Shown piece after piece: positions 1 to 7,606 of a stretch of DNA of 17,979 nucleotides. A program made the position numbers and the translations under genes. The notes below the pieces were generated by a model. The model was not told where the DNA came from, ran no database searches, and saw only the letters and a list, made by a program, of their open reading frames with translations. The DNA is taken from contig JADFJB010000098.1 of the NCBI GenBank assembly GCA_022566355.1, positions 1-17,979 of the forward strand, in the 5' to 3' direction. Source of the stretch: a candidate division KSB1 bacterium (GTDB taxonomy: Bacteria > Zhuqueibacterota > JdFR-76 > DREG01). Each line of letters opens with the position of its first letter. The first letter of the stretch is position 1.

Positions 1-3
1 AAA

Positions 4-8
4 CCTCC
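4..8 (-). promoter_or_regulatory. Shine-Dalgarno-like GGAGG for a gene just outside the window
   Basis: The minus strand reads GGAGG here, 22 bases after the stop codon of the AbiEi-like remnant. A start codon at normal spacing would fall just beyond the left edge. In AbiE-type modules the gene after the antitoxin normally encodes the AbiEii nucleotidyltransferase toxin. That identity is only a prediction, because no coding sequence is visible. Confidence 0.4.
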
Positions 9-30
9 AGCTTAAATTCTTACTGCTTAA

Positions 31-522
31 TTAAATCCCGCATAATCTCCGTACAACCTTTTTTGTTTTTTCCGGAAAAACTGCAATCAACTTATTCACC
101 CTTTCCATATCAAGCTTTGCTAAATCTATTGCGGTTAGATCCAACTTATATTTTCCGAAAGAAAATAAATAAATAGAATCCACAAAAGTTTTTTCTTTGG
201 AAGCCATGAAGATATTATTATTCTTTTTAAAATCAAAATAGTAGGAATTCTTAAGTTTCATAAAGTTAAAGATAATGCCCTCAACCTCATAAGAAACCGT
301 CCTTTTGAGACAAACGCTTTCAAAAAACCTATGGTGAACCTGGGTGGTAACTTCATAAAAAGAGAGCGCCGATAAAAGGGAGAGATAGGAGGGAACTTGC
401 AGAAAGTTGCCAACCCGGTAAAAGTCTTCACGTGTGTACATTTCCCAGCGATTGGCTAAAACATAGAAATTATTTTTCAGCCGAATAAAGAACCCTCTTT
501 TGACGTATCGACTGATTCCGGA
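31..522 (-). pseudogene. AbiEi-like type IV antitoxin, N-terminally truncated remnant
   Basis: An open frame of 136 codons starts at an ATG at 441, but the same frame stays open upstream to a TAG at 523-525. It adds about 28 residues (SGISRYVKRG..., then LANRWE) that look like the wing of a winged helix-turn-helix. The body carries features typical of AbiEi antitoxins: a VPSYLSLLSALSFYE segment right after the wing, a central beta-rich part, an ASKEKTFVDSIYL helix (the usual 'EKALLDLLY' position), and a C-terminal FPEKTKKVVRRL helix. The first winged-helix helices, perhaps 30-40 residues, are missing, and there is no ATG between the TAG and 441. Family members are usually longer, near 200 residues. 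Such proteins repress their own operon and neutralise the cognate toxin. A short product from 441 would lack DNA binding. Family call fairly sure; pseudogene status is an inference. Confidence 0.6.
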
Positions 523-527
523 CTAAA

Positions 528-549
528 CCTGCCACTAAGTAGGGGGAGG
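528..549. repeat. Imperfect GC-rich palindrome (REP-like) abutting the truncated antitoxin
   Basis: The arms CCTGCCAC and GGGGGAGG flank TAAGTA and pair with two mismatches. A second G-rich stretch (GGAGGGG) follows to about 561. The element starts three bases beyond the stop codon that ends the antitoxin reading frame. G/C-rich palindromes of this kind are frequent intergenic repeats in many bacteria. The rest of the spacer to 635 shows only a small AGCT-CTAT-AGCT palindrome at 585-596. Confidence 0.45.
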
Positions 550-635
550 TCTAGGAGGGGTAATTGAGATAAACAAATGACTACAGCTCTATAGCTCCGC
601 TTAAAAATGCGTCACCGAATTTATGAAACAGACCA

Positions 636-1526
636 CTAAGCTATCTTAACAAGATCCTCTTCAACTGTCTCTTTGCCCATTTCTAAACGAGATGCTTCCC
701 AGCCCAGTATCGCCATTTTACGGGCTTTGCCGCTTGCGTAGTTGCCAAACTCACCTATCTTGCGGATAACCCGGTGACACGGGATTATGAATGCGATTGG
801 ATTACTGCCGACGGCATTGCCTACTGCCCGCTGTGCCTTGGGTTCGCCAATATATTTTGCAACAGACTCGTAGGATGCAGCGCCGCCGGGAGGGATACTC
901 AAAAGCGCTTGCCAAACCTTTAACTGAAAATTACTGCCTTGCAGAAACAAGTGCAATGGCGCCGGTTCTGTATTTTTTCCTCGTGTAAATATTTGAGCAA
1001 TTACCCGTTTTGTCTTTGTCTCGTCCTCTTTAATCTTTGCATATTTCCACTTCTTTTTGAGATCATTTAAGCTTTTTTGTCTGTCCTTATTTTGAACGAA
1101 AGTAAAACCGCATATCCCACGATCAGTGAGGGACAAAAATCCTTCACCAAATGGCGTTGAATGAAATCCGCAAGAGATCTCGATCCCTTCCCCTTTGCTT
1201 TTATATTCGCCTGGAGTTACAGCTTCCGTAACTAAAATTAGATCGTGTAAACGACCCGGACTGGATAAACCCGTTTGAAAAGTGATGTCCAGCATATTCC
1301 TGGATTCTTCCAATAGCTGTATGGCGTATTCCTTGCTCAAGAATTGCAAAAACCGTTTCGGGCTGATGCCGACCCAATTGCTAAAAATTCTCTGAAAATG
1401 ATATTCGCTCATGTAAGCGCTCGCTGCAATTTCTTTGAGAGTGGGTTGCCGGCGAAAATTTTCATGCAAAAATTCCAACGCCCTTTCGATCCGATAATAG
1501 TTTTCTGATAAGGTTGATAATTCCAT
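636..1526 (-). CDS. AraC-type HTH / methylated-DNA-[protein]-cysteine S-methyltransferase fusion (Ada-like)
   Basis: A 296-residue protein. Residues 8-110 form an AraC-family helix-turn-helix pair (IERALEFLHENF, then TLKEIAASAYMSEYHFQRIF). Residues 115-180 fit the N-terminal alkyltransferase lobe. Residues 196-280 are the catalytic domain: FQLKVWQALLSIPPGG, the RAVGNAVGSNP segment with the arginine finger near 233, and the active-site PCHR with Cys250. The family irreversibly transfers the methyl group of O6-methylguanine to this cysteine, repairing DNA in the cytoplasm. The N-terminal Ada zinc domain, which repairs phosphotriesters and switches E. coli Ada into an activator, is absent, so methylation-dependent activation is not expected by that route. 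The start is supported by AGGAGAG at 1531-1537. It is apparently transcribed alone. High confidence in the alkyltransferase; its regulatory targets are unknown. Confidence 0.92.
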   Translation of the reverse strand: MELSTLSENYYRIERALEFLHENFRRQPTLKEIAASAYMSEYHFQRIFSNWVGISPKRFLQFLSKEYAIQLLEESRNMLDITFQTGLSSPGRLHDLILVTEAVTPGEYKSKGEGIEISCGFHSTPFGEGFLSLTDRGICGFTFVQNKDRQKSLNDLKKKWKYAKIKEDETKTKRVIAQIFTRGKNTEPAPLHLFLQGSNFQLKVWQALLSIPPGGAASYESVAKYIGEPKAQRAVGNAVGSNPIAFIIPCHRVIRKIGEFGNYASGKARKMAILGWEASRLEMGKETVEEDLVKIA

Positions 1527-1568
1527 AATGCTCTCCTGCTAATAATAAATTTTTTCAACGATGCCTAA

Positions 1569-1596
1569 AATATAGAAAGCTCTGGAAGGAAAACAA
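1569..1596 (-). promoter_or_regulatory. Candidate promoter of the Ada-like gene
   Basis: On the minus strand, TTGTTT (1591-1596) lies 16 bases before TATATT (1569-1574), a sigma-70-like arrangement about 43 bases upstream of the start codon. TATATTTT also resembles the Bacteroidota -7 element TAnnTTTG, so the sigma type is uncertain. It was read by eye only. Confidence 0.35.
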
Positions 1597-1882
1597 CCCG
1601 ATTCTTGCTGAATTGATTTAGGTTGTTTCTCAAAGTATTTGTGCCCCCTAAATATTCGCTAAATCCTAGCGCAGCTTCGCCTTAAACCGTTAAGAAAAAC
1701 AAGCTAATAAACTCGAAATGTTAATATCGAAATCCTAAACAAATTTCAATGATAAAATTCCAAATACACCAAACAAAACGAAGAAACCTATTGAGGAGAG
1801 TAAATACGTTTTGTCCTGTTTTAAATTTTGCAGATTCGAATTTACCATGTTGTTTTTTTCTGATAAACCATTTAAATACGAA
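1597..1882. other. Intergenic region, AT-rich, no gene seen
   Basis: This spacer lies between the promoter region of the Ada-like gene and the stop codon of the second permease. It holds one small perfect palindrome at 1658-1672 (CGCTA-AATCC-TAGCG). There is no hairpin followed by a T-run that would make a convincing terminator for the ABC operon, and no plausible coding region. Confidence 0.5.
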
Positions 1883-3349
1883 TCACCTCACATCGTACCG
1901 CAAAAAAGCGACAAACGCACCTGCAAATGACAGAATTGTGTAAAACGCCAGCAACCCAAAATCTATTATTGTTGGTGAAATGGCTTCTAAATTTCCTAAT
2001 ATAGATGCTTCGAATCTAGGTAAATCGGTTACATCCAATGTACCCCTGTCTCTGCTACTGGTCATACTAAATCCTGTTTCCGAATTTATAGTAATCCGAA
2101 TCCCACCTCTACCCCCACCCTCTTCTTGCTTTTTCGCGACATATTGCTTGAATGTACCCCGGTAATTGTTCATGGCATCTTCGTAGCGGGATTTTAAGGT
2201 GATATTCGTTCCGCCAAGGTTCATCGCTGCCAATTGGTAGGCGGAAGCTGGTGAAAAACGAGACAGAGTAAACGCCATTCGTTCTTGAACCTGCCTGCGA
2301 TTTCGAACGTCTTCCAACAGTTTACGTGAAAATTCATCGATATCTTGTTCAACCGCATTTCGCGCTTTGTCATCTTCTTGCATCCATCCCCACTCATTGT
2401 CATCACGAAAAGCTTCACGTTCATCTTCATCCATTCCCTCCATTGTCACACTTCGCTCTTGCCAGCGAGCCATTAACTCGTCCCTGTAGTTATCCCATCT
2501 TTGTTTGGCAAAGCCATCTTGTTGGCCATCAATTTCTCCTACTGATGGCACAGAAATGAACTGGCCGGCAGCTATTACAGATGCACGGGGAATGATTAAC
2601 ACAAATACCACCCAAACAACCAATGATATCAAAAACGAAACTGCTGATCGCCGGACCAAAGCTGAGATCAATAAACCCATTGAGACAAACGTTGTGAAGA
2701 ATAAAAATGAAACCCCTAACCAAACCAAAAGTCTCAACCAATGATCGCTGGTTAATGGCACTCGAAAAACCAATAACAGCATACACCCTAATAGCAATGG
2801 AATGAGCAGAGGAACAATCAATGCAATTAGAGACCCTATAAATTTTGCCATTAAATATTTCGCCCGGGGGACGGCGTTTGCGAATGTCAATTGCAGGGTT
2901 CCTCCTTCACGTTCTCCATTAATTGCATCAAAAGTAAATAGGATAGCGAATAATGACAACACAACTTGAAAAATAAAAGTGAGATCGATATAGCGAAATA
3001 CGGCGAAGATCGGATCATCGGAATAATTGCTATTTTGTAGTTTAACTGATTGTGATGAATGGATGATTGAATAGCGTCCGATGTCATTATTCACACCGGA
3101 GACAAATATTTGCATAGGATCCGGTTTCCTAAATGCCCGATTATTTACCCCATGCCAACTGGTCGATTCTCGAATTTGCTGATCGGTTAATTGCGTAGCT
3201 GTTTCGTACTGCCGAATCGCTGACTGGTAATCTTTGATCCCAACAAAAACACTTAGTAAAATCAGAATTGAACACGCCAAAAATGTTGTGGCGAATTTGG
3301 GGCTCAGTATAATAGCTTTTAGTTCTTTTTCCAACAAAGTTCTAAACAT
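1883..3349 (-). CDS. ABC-2 type transporter permease, second paralogue
   Basis: A 488-residue polytopic membrane protein. Segment 1 is near residues 17-38. An extracytoplasmic loop follows, then four segments (FIFQVVLSLFAILFTF; LIALIVPLLIPLLLGCMLLL; LLVWLGVSFLFFTTFV; FLISLVVWVVFVLIIP). A large hydrophilic insertion of about 170 residues comes next, and a sixth segment ends in FVAFLRYDVR. The conserved INGEREGGTL...PRAKYLMAK stretch after segment 2 is the cytoplasmic coupling region typical of ABC-2 permeases. AGGAG seven bases before the ATG supports the start. The protein aligns end to end with its neighbour, 23 bases upstream, including an identical C-terminal decapeptide. The two probably form a heterodimer served by the ATPase encoded upstream. 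It is the last gene of the cluster. The substrate cannot be inferred; family call confident. Confidence 0.85.
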   Translation of the reverse strand: MFRTLLEKELKAIILSPKFATTFLACSILILLSVFVGIKDYQSAIRQYETATQLTDQQIRESTSWHGVNNRAFRKPDPMQIFVSGVNNDIGRYSIIHSSQSVKLQNSNYSDDPIFAVFRYIDLTFIFQVVLSLFAILFTFDAINGEREGGTLQLTFANAVPRAKYLMAKFIGSLIALIVPLLIPLLLGCMLLLVFRVPLTSDHWLRLLVWLGVSFLFFTTFVSMGLLISALVRRSAVSFLISLVVWVVFVLIIPRASVIAAGQFISVPSVGEIDGQQDGFAKQRWDNYRDELMARWQERSVTMEGMDEDEREAFRDDNEWGWMQEDDKARNAVEQDIDEFSRKLLEDVRNRRQVQERMAFTLSRFSPASAYQLAAMNLGGTNITLKSRYEDAMNNYRGTFKQYVAKKQEEGGGRGGIRITINSETGFSMTSSRDRGTLDVTDLPRFEASILGNLEAISPTIIDFGLLAFYTILSFAGAFVAFLRYDVR

Positions 3350-3372
3350 TTCAATCTCCTAAACAATTAGCA

Positions 3373-4788
3373 TTATCTCACATCATACCTTAGAAAAGCA
3401 ACAAAGGCTCCCATAAAAAATACCAGGTTAAAAAATGCCAGGATGCCAAAATCCACAGCAATTGCACCCGCTGTTTTATTCAATCTCATATCATTGTATT
3501 GGAATTCCGGCAACTCATGGGGATCGATGGCTTCCGGTTCTTCCTGTTCATCGTCAATCATTCTAAACATCATAACATGGCCACCCATGTTCATACCGGT
3601 TTTCTCTTTAATGAACCGGGCATAGGATTTTTGATAATTTGTAGCTTCATTCACAAAATGTTGACCGAGTCGAATTGAAGTATTGGCCAAATTGGTAGCT
3701 ACCAATGAAAAAGTCGCTGTTGGTGAAATTCTGGCAATTGTGAATGCTAACTTTTCCTGAACGGCTTGACGATTTCTTCTTTCTTCATTCAACTTTCCGG
3801 CAAATTCAAGCGTCTGTTTTTCCCGCTCATCTGCCAAATCCTGCATAAATTTGTTAAACTGTTCCATAATCTTCCCGGGTTCTTCTGTTGGATCAGGCTT
3901 AAAATTTCCCATCTTATCCCGATCTTCTTTCCACAACTGTGAGATAAATCTATTTTTTTGCGAGGCGATCTCATCCACAGAAGGCACATCAACAGCCCGC
4001 CCCGCGATCAACACCGAGGAACGTGGAATGATGAGAACGACAAATATCCAGATAACCAATAAAAACAAGAATGAACTGGATGATCGTTTTGTGAGAGCAG
4101 AAATGAAAATTGAAAGCGTAAGAAAAACACCAAAATACAGTAAGCCAGCAAACAAAACTCCTGCAAGACGAAGCCATTCCTCTGACGACAATGAGACTCC
4201 AAGAAGTGGAAGGAATAAACATCCCAACAAAATTGGGATTAGCAGAGGAATAGTCAGCGCCAGAAAACCGCCAAGAATCTTGCCGAGAATATACTGATCC
4301 CGAGGGATGGCATTGGCAAAAGAAAGCTTTAATGTGCCCTTCTCTTTCTCGCCATTGATAGCATCGTACATAAAAAGAATCGCAAACAGGGACAAGACAA
4401 TCTGGAAAATGAAGTTCAAATCCAGGAAGCGGAATACTGCAAAGATAGGATCACTGTTGAAACGACTGTCTTGAGACGCCAGTTCTCCACGCCCCTGGAC
4501 TTTCACCGTACGCCCGATATCACTGGAAACACCTGTGACCAAAGCTTCCAAAGGCCCTGGCGGCAAAAATATTCGATGGTTTCTTAACATCATCCAATCC
4601 GTCAATCCTTCCATCTGCCGCATATTTTCTGCCTTCGCCGCATCGTATTGCGAGGCACTAAGTTTGTAATTCTTTGCTCCAACAAAGAAACTCAGCAAAA
4701 TCAAAGTTGCACAAACTGCAAATGTAATAGCAAATTTTGTCGACCCGATAATTTCACGCAGTTCTTTTTCGATGATTAATTTTAGCAT
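3373..4788 (-). CDS. ABC-2 type transporter permease, first paralogue
   Basis: A 471-residue permease. The frame is open to a GTG at 4794, but AGAGG (4794-4798) overlaps that GTG and sits five bases before the ATG at 4788, so the ATG is chosen. The chosen start also makes the N terminus (MLKLIIEKELREII) align with MFRTLLEKELKAII of the paralogue. There are six predicted membrane segments: one near residues 17-38, four between about 126 and 256, and one at the C terminus. A loop of roughly 90 residues precedes segment 2, and a large charged domain with heptad-like character (residues about 265-435) precedes segment 6. INGEKEKGTLKLSF marks the ABC-2 coupling region. It differs from its partner mainly in the hydrophilic domain, which has a Met/Glu-rich stretch near residue 400. 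The pair look like an old tandem duplication specialised into two subunits. Substrate unknown. Confidence 0.85.
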   Translation of the reverse strand: MLKLIIEKELREIIGSTKFAITFAVCATLILLSFFVGAKNYKLSASQYDAAKAENMRQMEGLTDWMMLRNHRIFLPPGPLEALVTGVSSDIGRTVKVQGRGELASQDSRFNSDPIFAVFRFLDLNFIFQIVLSLFAILFMYDAINGEKEKGTLKLSFANAIPRDQYILGKILGGFLALTIPLLIPILLGCLFLPLLGVSLSSEEWLRLAGVLFAGLLYFGVFLTLSIFISALTKRSSSSFLFLLVIWIFVVLIIPRSSVLIAGRAVDVPSVDEIASQKNRFISQLWKEDRDKMGNFKPDPTEEPGKIMEQFNKFMQDLADEREKQTLEFAGKLNEERRNRQAVQEKLAFTIARISPTATFSLVATNLANTSIRLGQHFVNEATNYQKSYARFIKEKTGMNMGGHVMMFRMIDDEQEEPEAIDPHELPEFQYNDMRLNKTAGAIAVDFGILAFFNLVFFMGAFVAFLRYDVR

Positions 4789-4852
4789 GCTCACCTCTAG
4801 TAATGTATCATTTGTGTAATTTTATTCATCAAAGTGACTTTTTAACTTTCCA

Positions 4853-4882
4853 CCCTTCGACTCCGCTCCCTTCGACTCCGCT
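4853..4882 (+). repeat. Tandem CCCTTCGACTCCGCT x2
   Basis: Two perfect adjacent 15-bp copies (4853-4867 and 4868-4882), followed by CAGGGGG. The core belongs to a TTCGACTCCGCTCAGGG-type motif that recurs in intergenic DNA of many bacteria. The second copy forms part of the left arm of the larger inverted repeat. Confidence 0.8.
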
Positions 4883-4932
4883 CAGGGGGCTATTCATTTT
4901 TTTTGATTGTAAAATAAAGCTTCCTTTTTTAT

Positions 4933-4971
4933 CTGACATTTTTTCTATAGCTGCTACATTATTCCAAGCTG
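4933..4971 (+). repeat. Imperfect direct repeat, copy 1
   Basis: This stretch shares CTGACATTTTTTC and CTACATTATTCCAAGC with 5032-5066, 99 bases away. The copies differ by a four-base length difference in the middle and by scattered changes. Confidence 0.7.
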
Positions 4972-5031
4972 CTCTTTTAATCGAAAGTGGTTTTTTATGG
5001 ATATGTTCAAATATTTCAACTCCTTCTTTAG

Positions 5032-5066
5032 CTGACATTTTTTCAGTTCTACATTATTCCAAGCAG
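5032..5066 (+). repeat. Imperfect direct repeat, copy 2
   Basis: This is the second copy of the repeat at 4933-4971. It directly abuts the right arm of the 27-bp inverted repeat. The length difference shifts the minus-strand reading frame between the copies. Confidence 0.7.
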
Positions 5067-5107
5067 TTCCCTGAGCGGAGTCGAAGGGAGCGGAGGTAGT
5101 TTGTCAA

Positions 5108-5920
5108 TTATGCTTCTTCCTTTTCCAACTTCAGATCTTCTTTGTATACTTCTACATATTCCATGTAGAGCTTTTCCAGGTCTTCATTTTCAACTTCGGC
5201 GTGGGTTCGCTCCATTACCAATTTTCCCTCGTTCATGATTCCAATGACGTCTGAAATCTCCTTTGCCCGAAAGATATCATGCGTGAACATCAGGATAGCT
5301 TTGTTTTCACTACGGAGCTCTGCCAGTAATTTGATAAACTCGTAACCTGCTTTCGGATCAAGCCCGGAGGTTGGCTCATCCAATAGAATTGCGGGAGCAT
5401 CTTTCAAAATTGCGATGGCAATACCGCACTTTTGCCGCATACCTTTGGAAAAACCACCTAACCGTTTGTTATGGGCTTCTTCTTGCAGGCTTACCCGGGT
5501 CAACACTTCGCGATAATCGTCTTTACTGTATTTAGTTTTCCCGCCAAGCCGGGCGAAAAAATCCAGGTTCTGAATTGCCGTGAATTGCGGGTACAACATT
5601 ACATTTTCCGAGACAAACGCCGCTTTTTGTTTTGCTTTCAAGGGTTCCCTGTGTGTTACAATCCCATCAATTCTTGCCTCGCCTTCGGTGGGGTCAATGA
5701 AATTGAAGAACAGGTTAATGGTTGTGGTCTTGCCGGCTCCATTAGCACCGAGCATTGCATAAATTTGTCCAGGATACACAGAAAAAGACAAATGATCTAC
5801 ACCCATTACACCATCTTCGTAACGCTTGGTTAAATTATCCGTCTCCAACATTGGCGACTTTATATCTGGTTCTTTAACTTCATTTTGTTCTGGTTCGAAA
5901 TGATTCTCTTTGCTTTCCAT
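5108..5920 (-). CDS. ABC transporter ATP-binding protein (ABC-2 exporter type)
   Basis: The nucleotide-binding subunit for the two downstream permeases, 270 residues from the chosen start. In this numbering: Walker A GANGAGKTT at 58-66; Q-loop region FVSENVMLYPQ with Glu (near 105) where Gln is usual, a variant often seen in ABC-2 exporters; signature GGFSKGMRQK near 155-164; Walker B AILLDEP ending near 183; D-loop SGLD; switch His near 214 (FTHD). ATP hydrolysis at the cytoplasmic face would drive the permease pair. The frame is open to an ATG at 5965, but that codon lacks a ribosome site. GAAGGA stands six bases before the ATG at 5918-5920, so that start is preferred. Either way there is an acidic N-terminal extension of at least 20 residues before the conserved METDNLTKRYEDG-like region. 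An inverted-repeat element separates it from the permeases. Substrate unknown. Confidence 0.92.
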   Translation of the reverse strand: MESKENHFEPEQNEVKEPDIKSPMLETDNLTKRYEDGVMGVDHLSFSVYPGQIYAMLGANGAGKTTTINLFFNFIDPTEGEARIDGIVTHREPLKAKQKAAFVSENVMLYPQFTAIQNLDFFARLGGKTKYSKDDYREVLTRVSLQEEAHNKRLGGFSKGMRQKCGIAIAILKDAPAILLDEPTSGLDPKAGYEFIKLLAELRSENKAILMFTHDIFRAKEISDVIGIMNEGKLVMERTHAEVENEDLEKLYMEYVEVYKEDLKLEKEEA

Positions 5921-6063
5921 TTCATTTCCTTCAAATTTTGTAATTGCGTTAGTACTCATTTTCATTAGAATTTTTCTTTGCTTTCAATGAATTTAATTTT
6001 CTTATTCCTGGTTAATTGTTATTTTGAATTTGAATTTAGAAATTCGTTTTTCTTAATTATGTG

Positions 6064-7593
6064 TTATCTTCTTGACAACCGAATTCCAAAAACAACGATG
6101 CCTACAATCAATCCAACAATAGCTAAAATCAAGACAGTAATTCCTAATACATTTGCCTCGGCTTGAATTTCGATAGTTACCGTTTTATCTTCGCCATTTA
6201 CCGGCTGATCGTCAGACAAAGAACTGGAGCGAATCCTGACTTCATAACGGCCGACAGAAACATCTTCTTTTGGTTTAATATTTATGATAACAACTTTCTC
6301 TTCACCAATTTCCAGAGACGGAATTACCGGGGGCTCAATTACTTTTTGCCAGTTCAATGGCGGATCGACTTCAACGACTACATTGTCCAGCCGGCGCGTT
6401 CCTTCGTTGACCATTTCAATGCTAATAGAAACAGATTCATCAGCCAGAATCGTATGAAATAATTGGGGTGCACGTACCAAAAGCACACCAATTCCTCGTG
6501 GTACGATTTCCAAAGACACATAGCCGATTTTCATTTTCTTAATTTCTTCATGAGTCCATACTTTTCGACGAATATTGTTAGCGTCTAAGGCTTTATTTTT
6601 AGGAATCACCAATACATAAAAAAGAATAGGTTTATCGATAAGGACTTCCGCGGTTGGCCTGTCCGGTAAGTATACTTGCAGAGCTACCCGTTTGGTATTA
6701 CTGCTCTCGGTAAACTTAAACTGGCTGAGCCTTGCTTGACTGGATGGATCGCTAAAAAACCGGGTTATTTGATTTGGTAAATTTACAACTTCAAGTTTAA
6801 AAGTATTGGTTACACCGCTAAATAATTCCAGAGTCATGCTAAAGGTTGCGGTTCCACCCAATTCAACCTCCTGGGAAAACTGCTCTGATTGAACAATCAC
6901 TTTATTTGCACTGGCATCCTTTTGTAAATATACCTTAGGAGTACGTTGAGACCCGTTGCCATAAATAATATCTATTGTCACAATATCCACGTCTTGAAGT
7001 AACTCAAATTCAATCTCTTCAGGTCTCCCATATCGAAGCTCTTCAATCTTAATTTCGTAAGGCAGGCTAATGATGGCATTCTGATCGTTGAGCAAAGAGA
7101 TATACACATCGTTGATAATATCCGGCTGCAGAGATCGGAATAATTCATCATCAATATTCACCAGCTTACGAAACTCAGCGCTGCCTCCGGATGTGTTTTC
7201 CAATTGAACTCGAACTCGTTTGCGTCCATCTTCAGTTTGATATTTGACCGCTTTTCGTACCGAGACATATTGTTTTTCAAACAAAACAGCCAACAAGGAT
7301 TGTTGGTAATTCACTTCCGCATTTGCATACATATTGCGTGCACGATCTAACTCAAGCTGAGAAATCAAATCTTTTGCCCGCATTTCCTTCATGCGGTCAA
7401 ATTCCGTTCTTGCAACTTCGAAAGCTTCCTTTGCGCGCTTCAATCCTAACAGGCGGTACTGGTCATCCCGTTGATTAAACGGCGTACCTGTTTGAGACCA
7501 GGAGTGTTGAGGCAGACAGCCAATGAAACACAGGGTGAACAGGCAGATTCGTTTGAATCCAAGAATTTGTTTCAAGGTTTTTAACACAATCAC
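6064..7593 (-). CDS. Coiled-coil / NEW3-domain envelope protein with C-terminal membrane anchor
   Basis: A 509-residue protein in four parts. (1) A hydrophobic N-terminal signal, about residues 10-34. (2) An alpha-helical stretch, about 45-112, containing EFDRMKEMRAKDLISQLELD and NAEVNYQQSLL; this pattern resembles the helical hairpin of HlyD-type membrane-fusion proteins. (3) A long beta-rich region, with a C-terminal Ig-like domain (about 385-478) resembling the NEW3/NPCBM-associated fold. (4) A membrane helix (about 482-504) followed by IRLSRR. It should sit outside the cytoplasmic membrane, anchored at its C terminus. The start is GTG: either 7593, only three bases after AAGGGA, or 7587, nine bases after it. 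It follows the PDZ gene by 13 bases, so the two are probably translationally coupled, and precedes the ATPase gene. An accessory role for the transporter is inferred. Domain names rest on pattern recognition only. Confidence 0.7.
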   Translation of the reverse strand: MIVLKTLKQILGFKRICLFTLCFIGCLPQHSWSQTGTPFNQRDDQYRLLGLKRAKEAFEVARTEFDRMKEMRAKDLISQLELDRARNMYANAEVNYQQSLLAVLFEKQYVSVRKAVKYQTEDGRKRVRVQLENTSGGSAEFRKLVNIDDELFRSLQPDIINDVYISLLNDQNAIISLPYEIKIEELRYGRPEEIEFELLQDVDIVTIDIIYGNGSQRTPKVYLQKDASANKVIVQSEQFSQEVELGGTATFSMTLELFSGVTNTFKLEVVNLPNQITRFFSDPSSQARLSQFKFTESSNTKRVALQVYLPDRPTAEVLIDKPILFYVLVIPKNKALDANNIRRKVWTHEEIKKMKIGYVSLEIVPRGIGVLLVRAPQLFHTILADESVSISIEMVNEGTRRLDNVVVEVDPPLNWQKVIEPPVIPSLEIGEEKVVIINIKPKEDVSVGRYEVRIRSSSLSDDQPVNGEDKTVTIEIQAEANVLGITVLILAIVGLIVGIVVFGIRLSRR

Positions 7594-7606
7594 GATTCCC
7601 TTATGT

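Larger units (their letters stand above)
4861..5095. repeat. 235-bp element bounded by a 27-bp perfect inverted repeat, between ATPase and permease genes
   Basis: The left arm 4861-4887 is the exact reverse complement of 5069-5095 (27 of 27 bases); the next bases on both sides do not pair. The 181-base interior is AT-rich. It contains an imperfect direct repeat (see separate entry) and no convincing gene. Size and architecture are those of a MITE-like or REP-pair (BIME-like) element. No target-site duplication is evident by eye. Because it sits inside the presumed ABC operon, the transcript would fold into a very stable stem after the ATPase gene. Confidence 0.7.

Noticed and set aside
1-30. 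Complete AbiE toxin-antitoxin system
   Set aside because: Only a truncated antitoxin and a possible ribosome site are visible; the toxin gene would lie outside the window.
3851-4297. Plus-strand 148-codon open frame
   Set aside because: It lies wholly within, and antisense to, the first permease gene, whose membrane segments and paralogue alignment make the minus strand certain.
4829-5038. Minus-strand 69-codon open frame inside the inverted-repeat element
   Set aside because: Its second half reads through the repeat arm (SGVEGSGVEG comes from the tandem 15-mers) and the region is an intergenic element. No ribosome site, and a broken duplicate copy argues against a living gene.
4803-5099. 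Plus-strand 98-codon open frame across the same element
   Set aside because: It is created by the repeat arms and AT-rich interior; composition is not protein-like, and it is antisense to the ABC operon.
5108-5965. ATPase start at the ATG at 5965
   Set aside because: No ribosome site precedes it, whereas GAAGGA sits six bases before the ATG at 5920. The longer form cannot be fully excluded.
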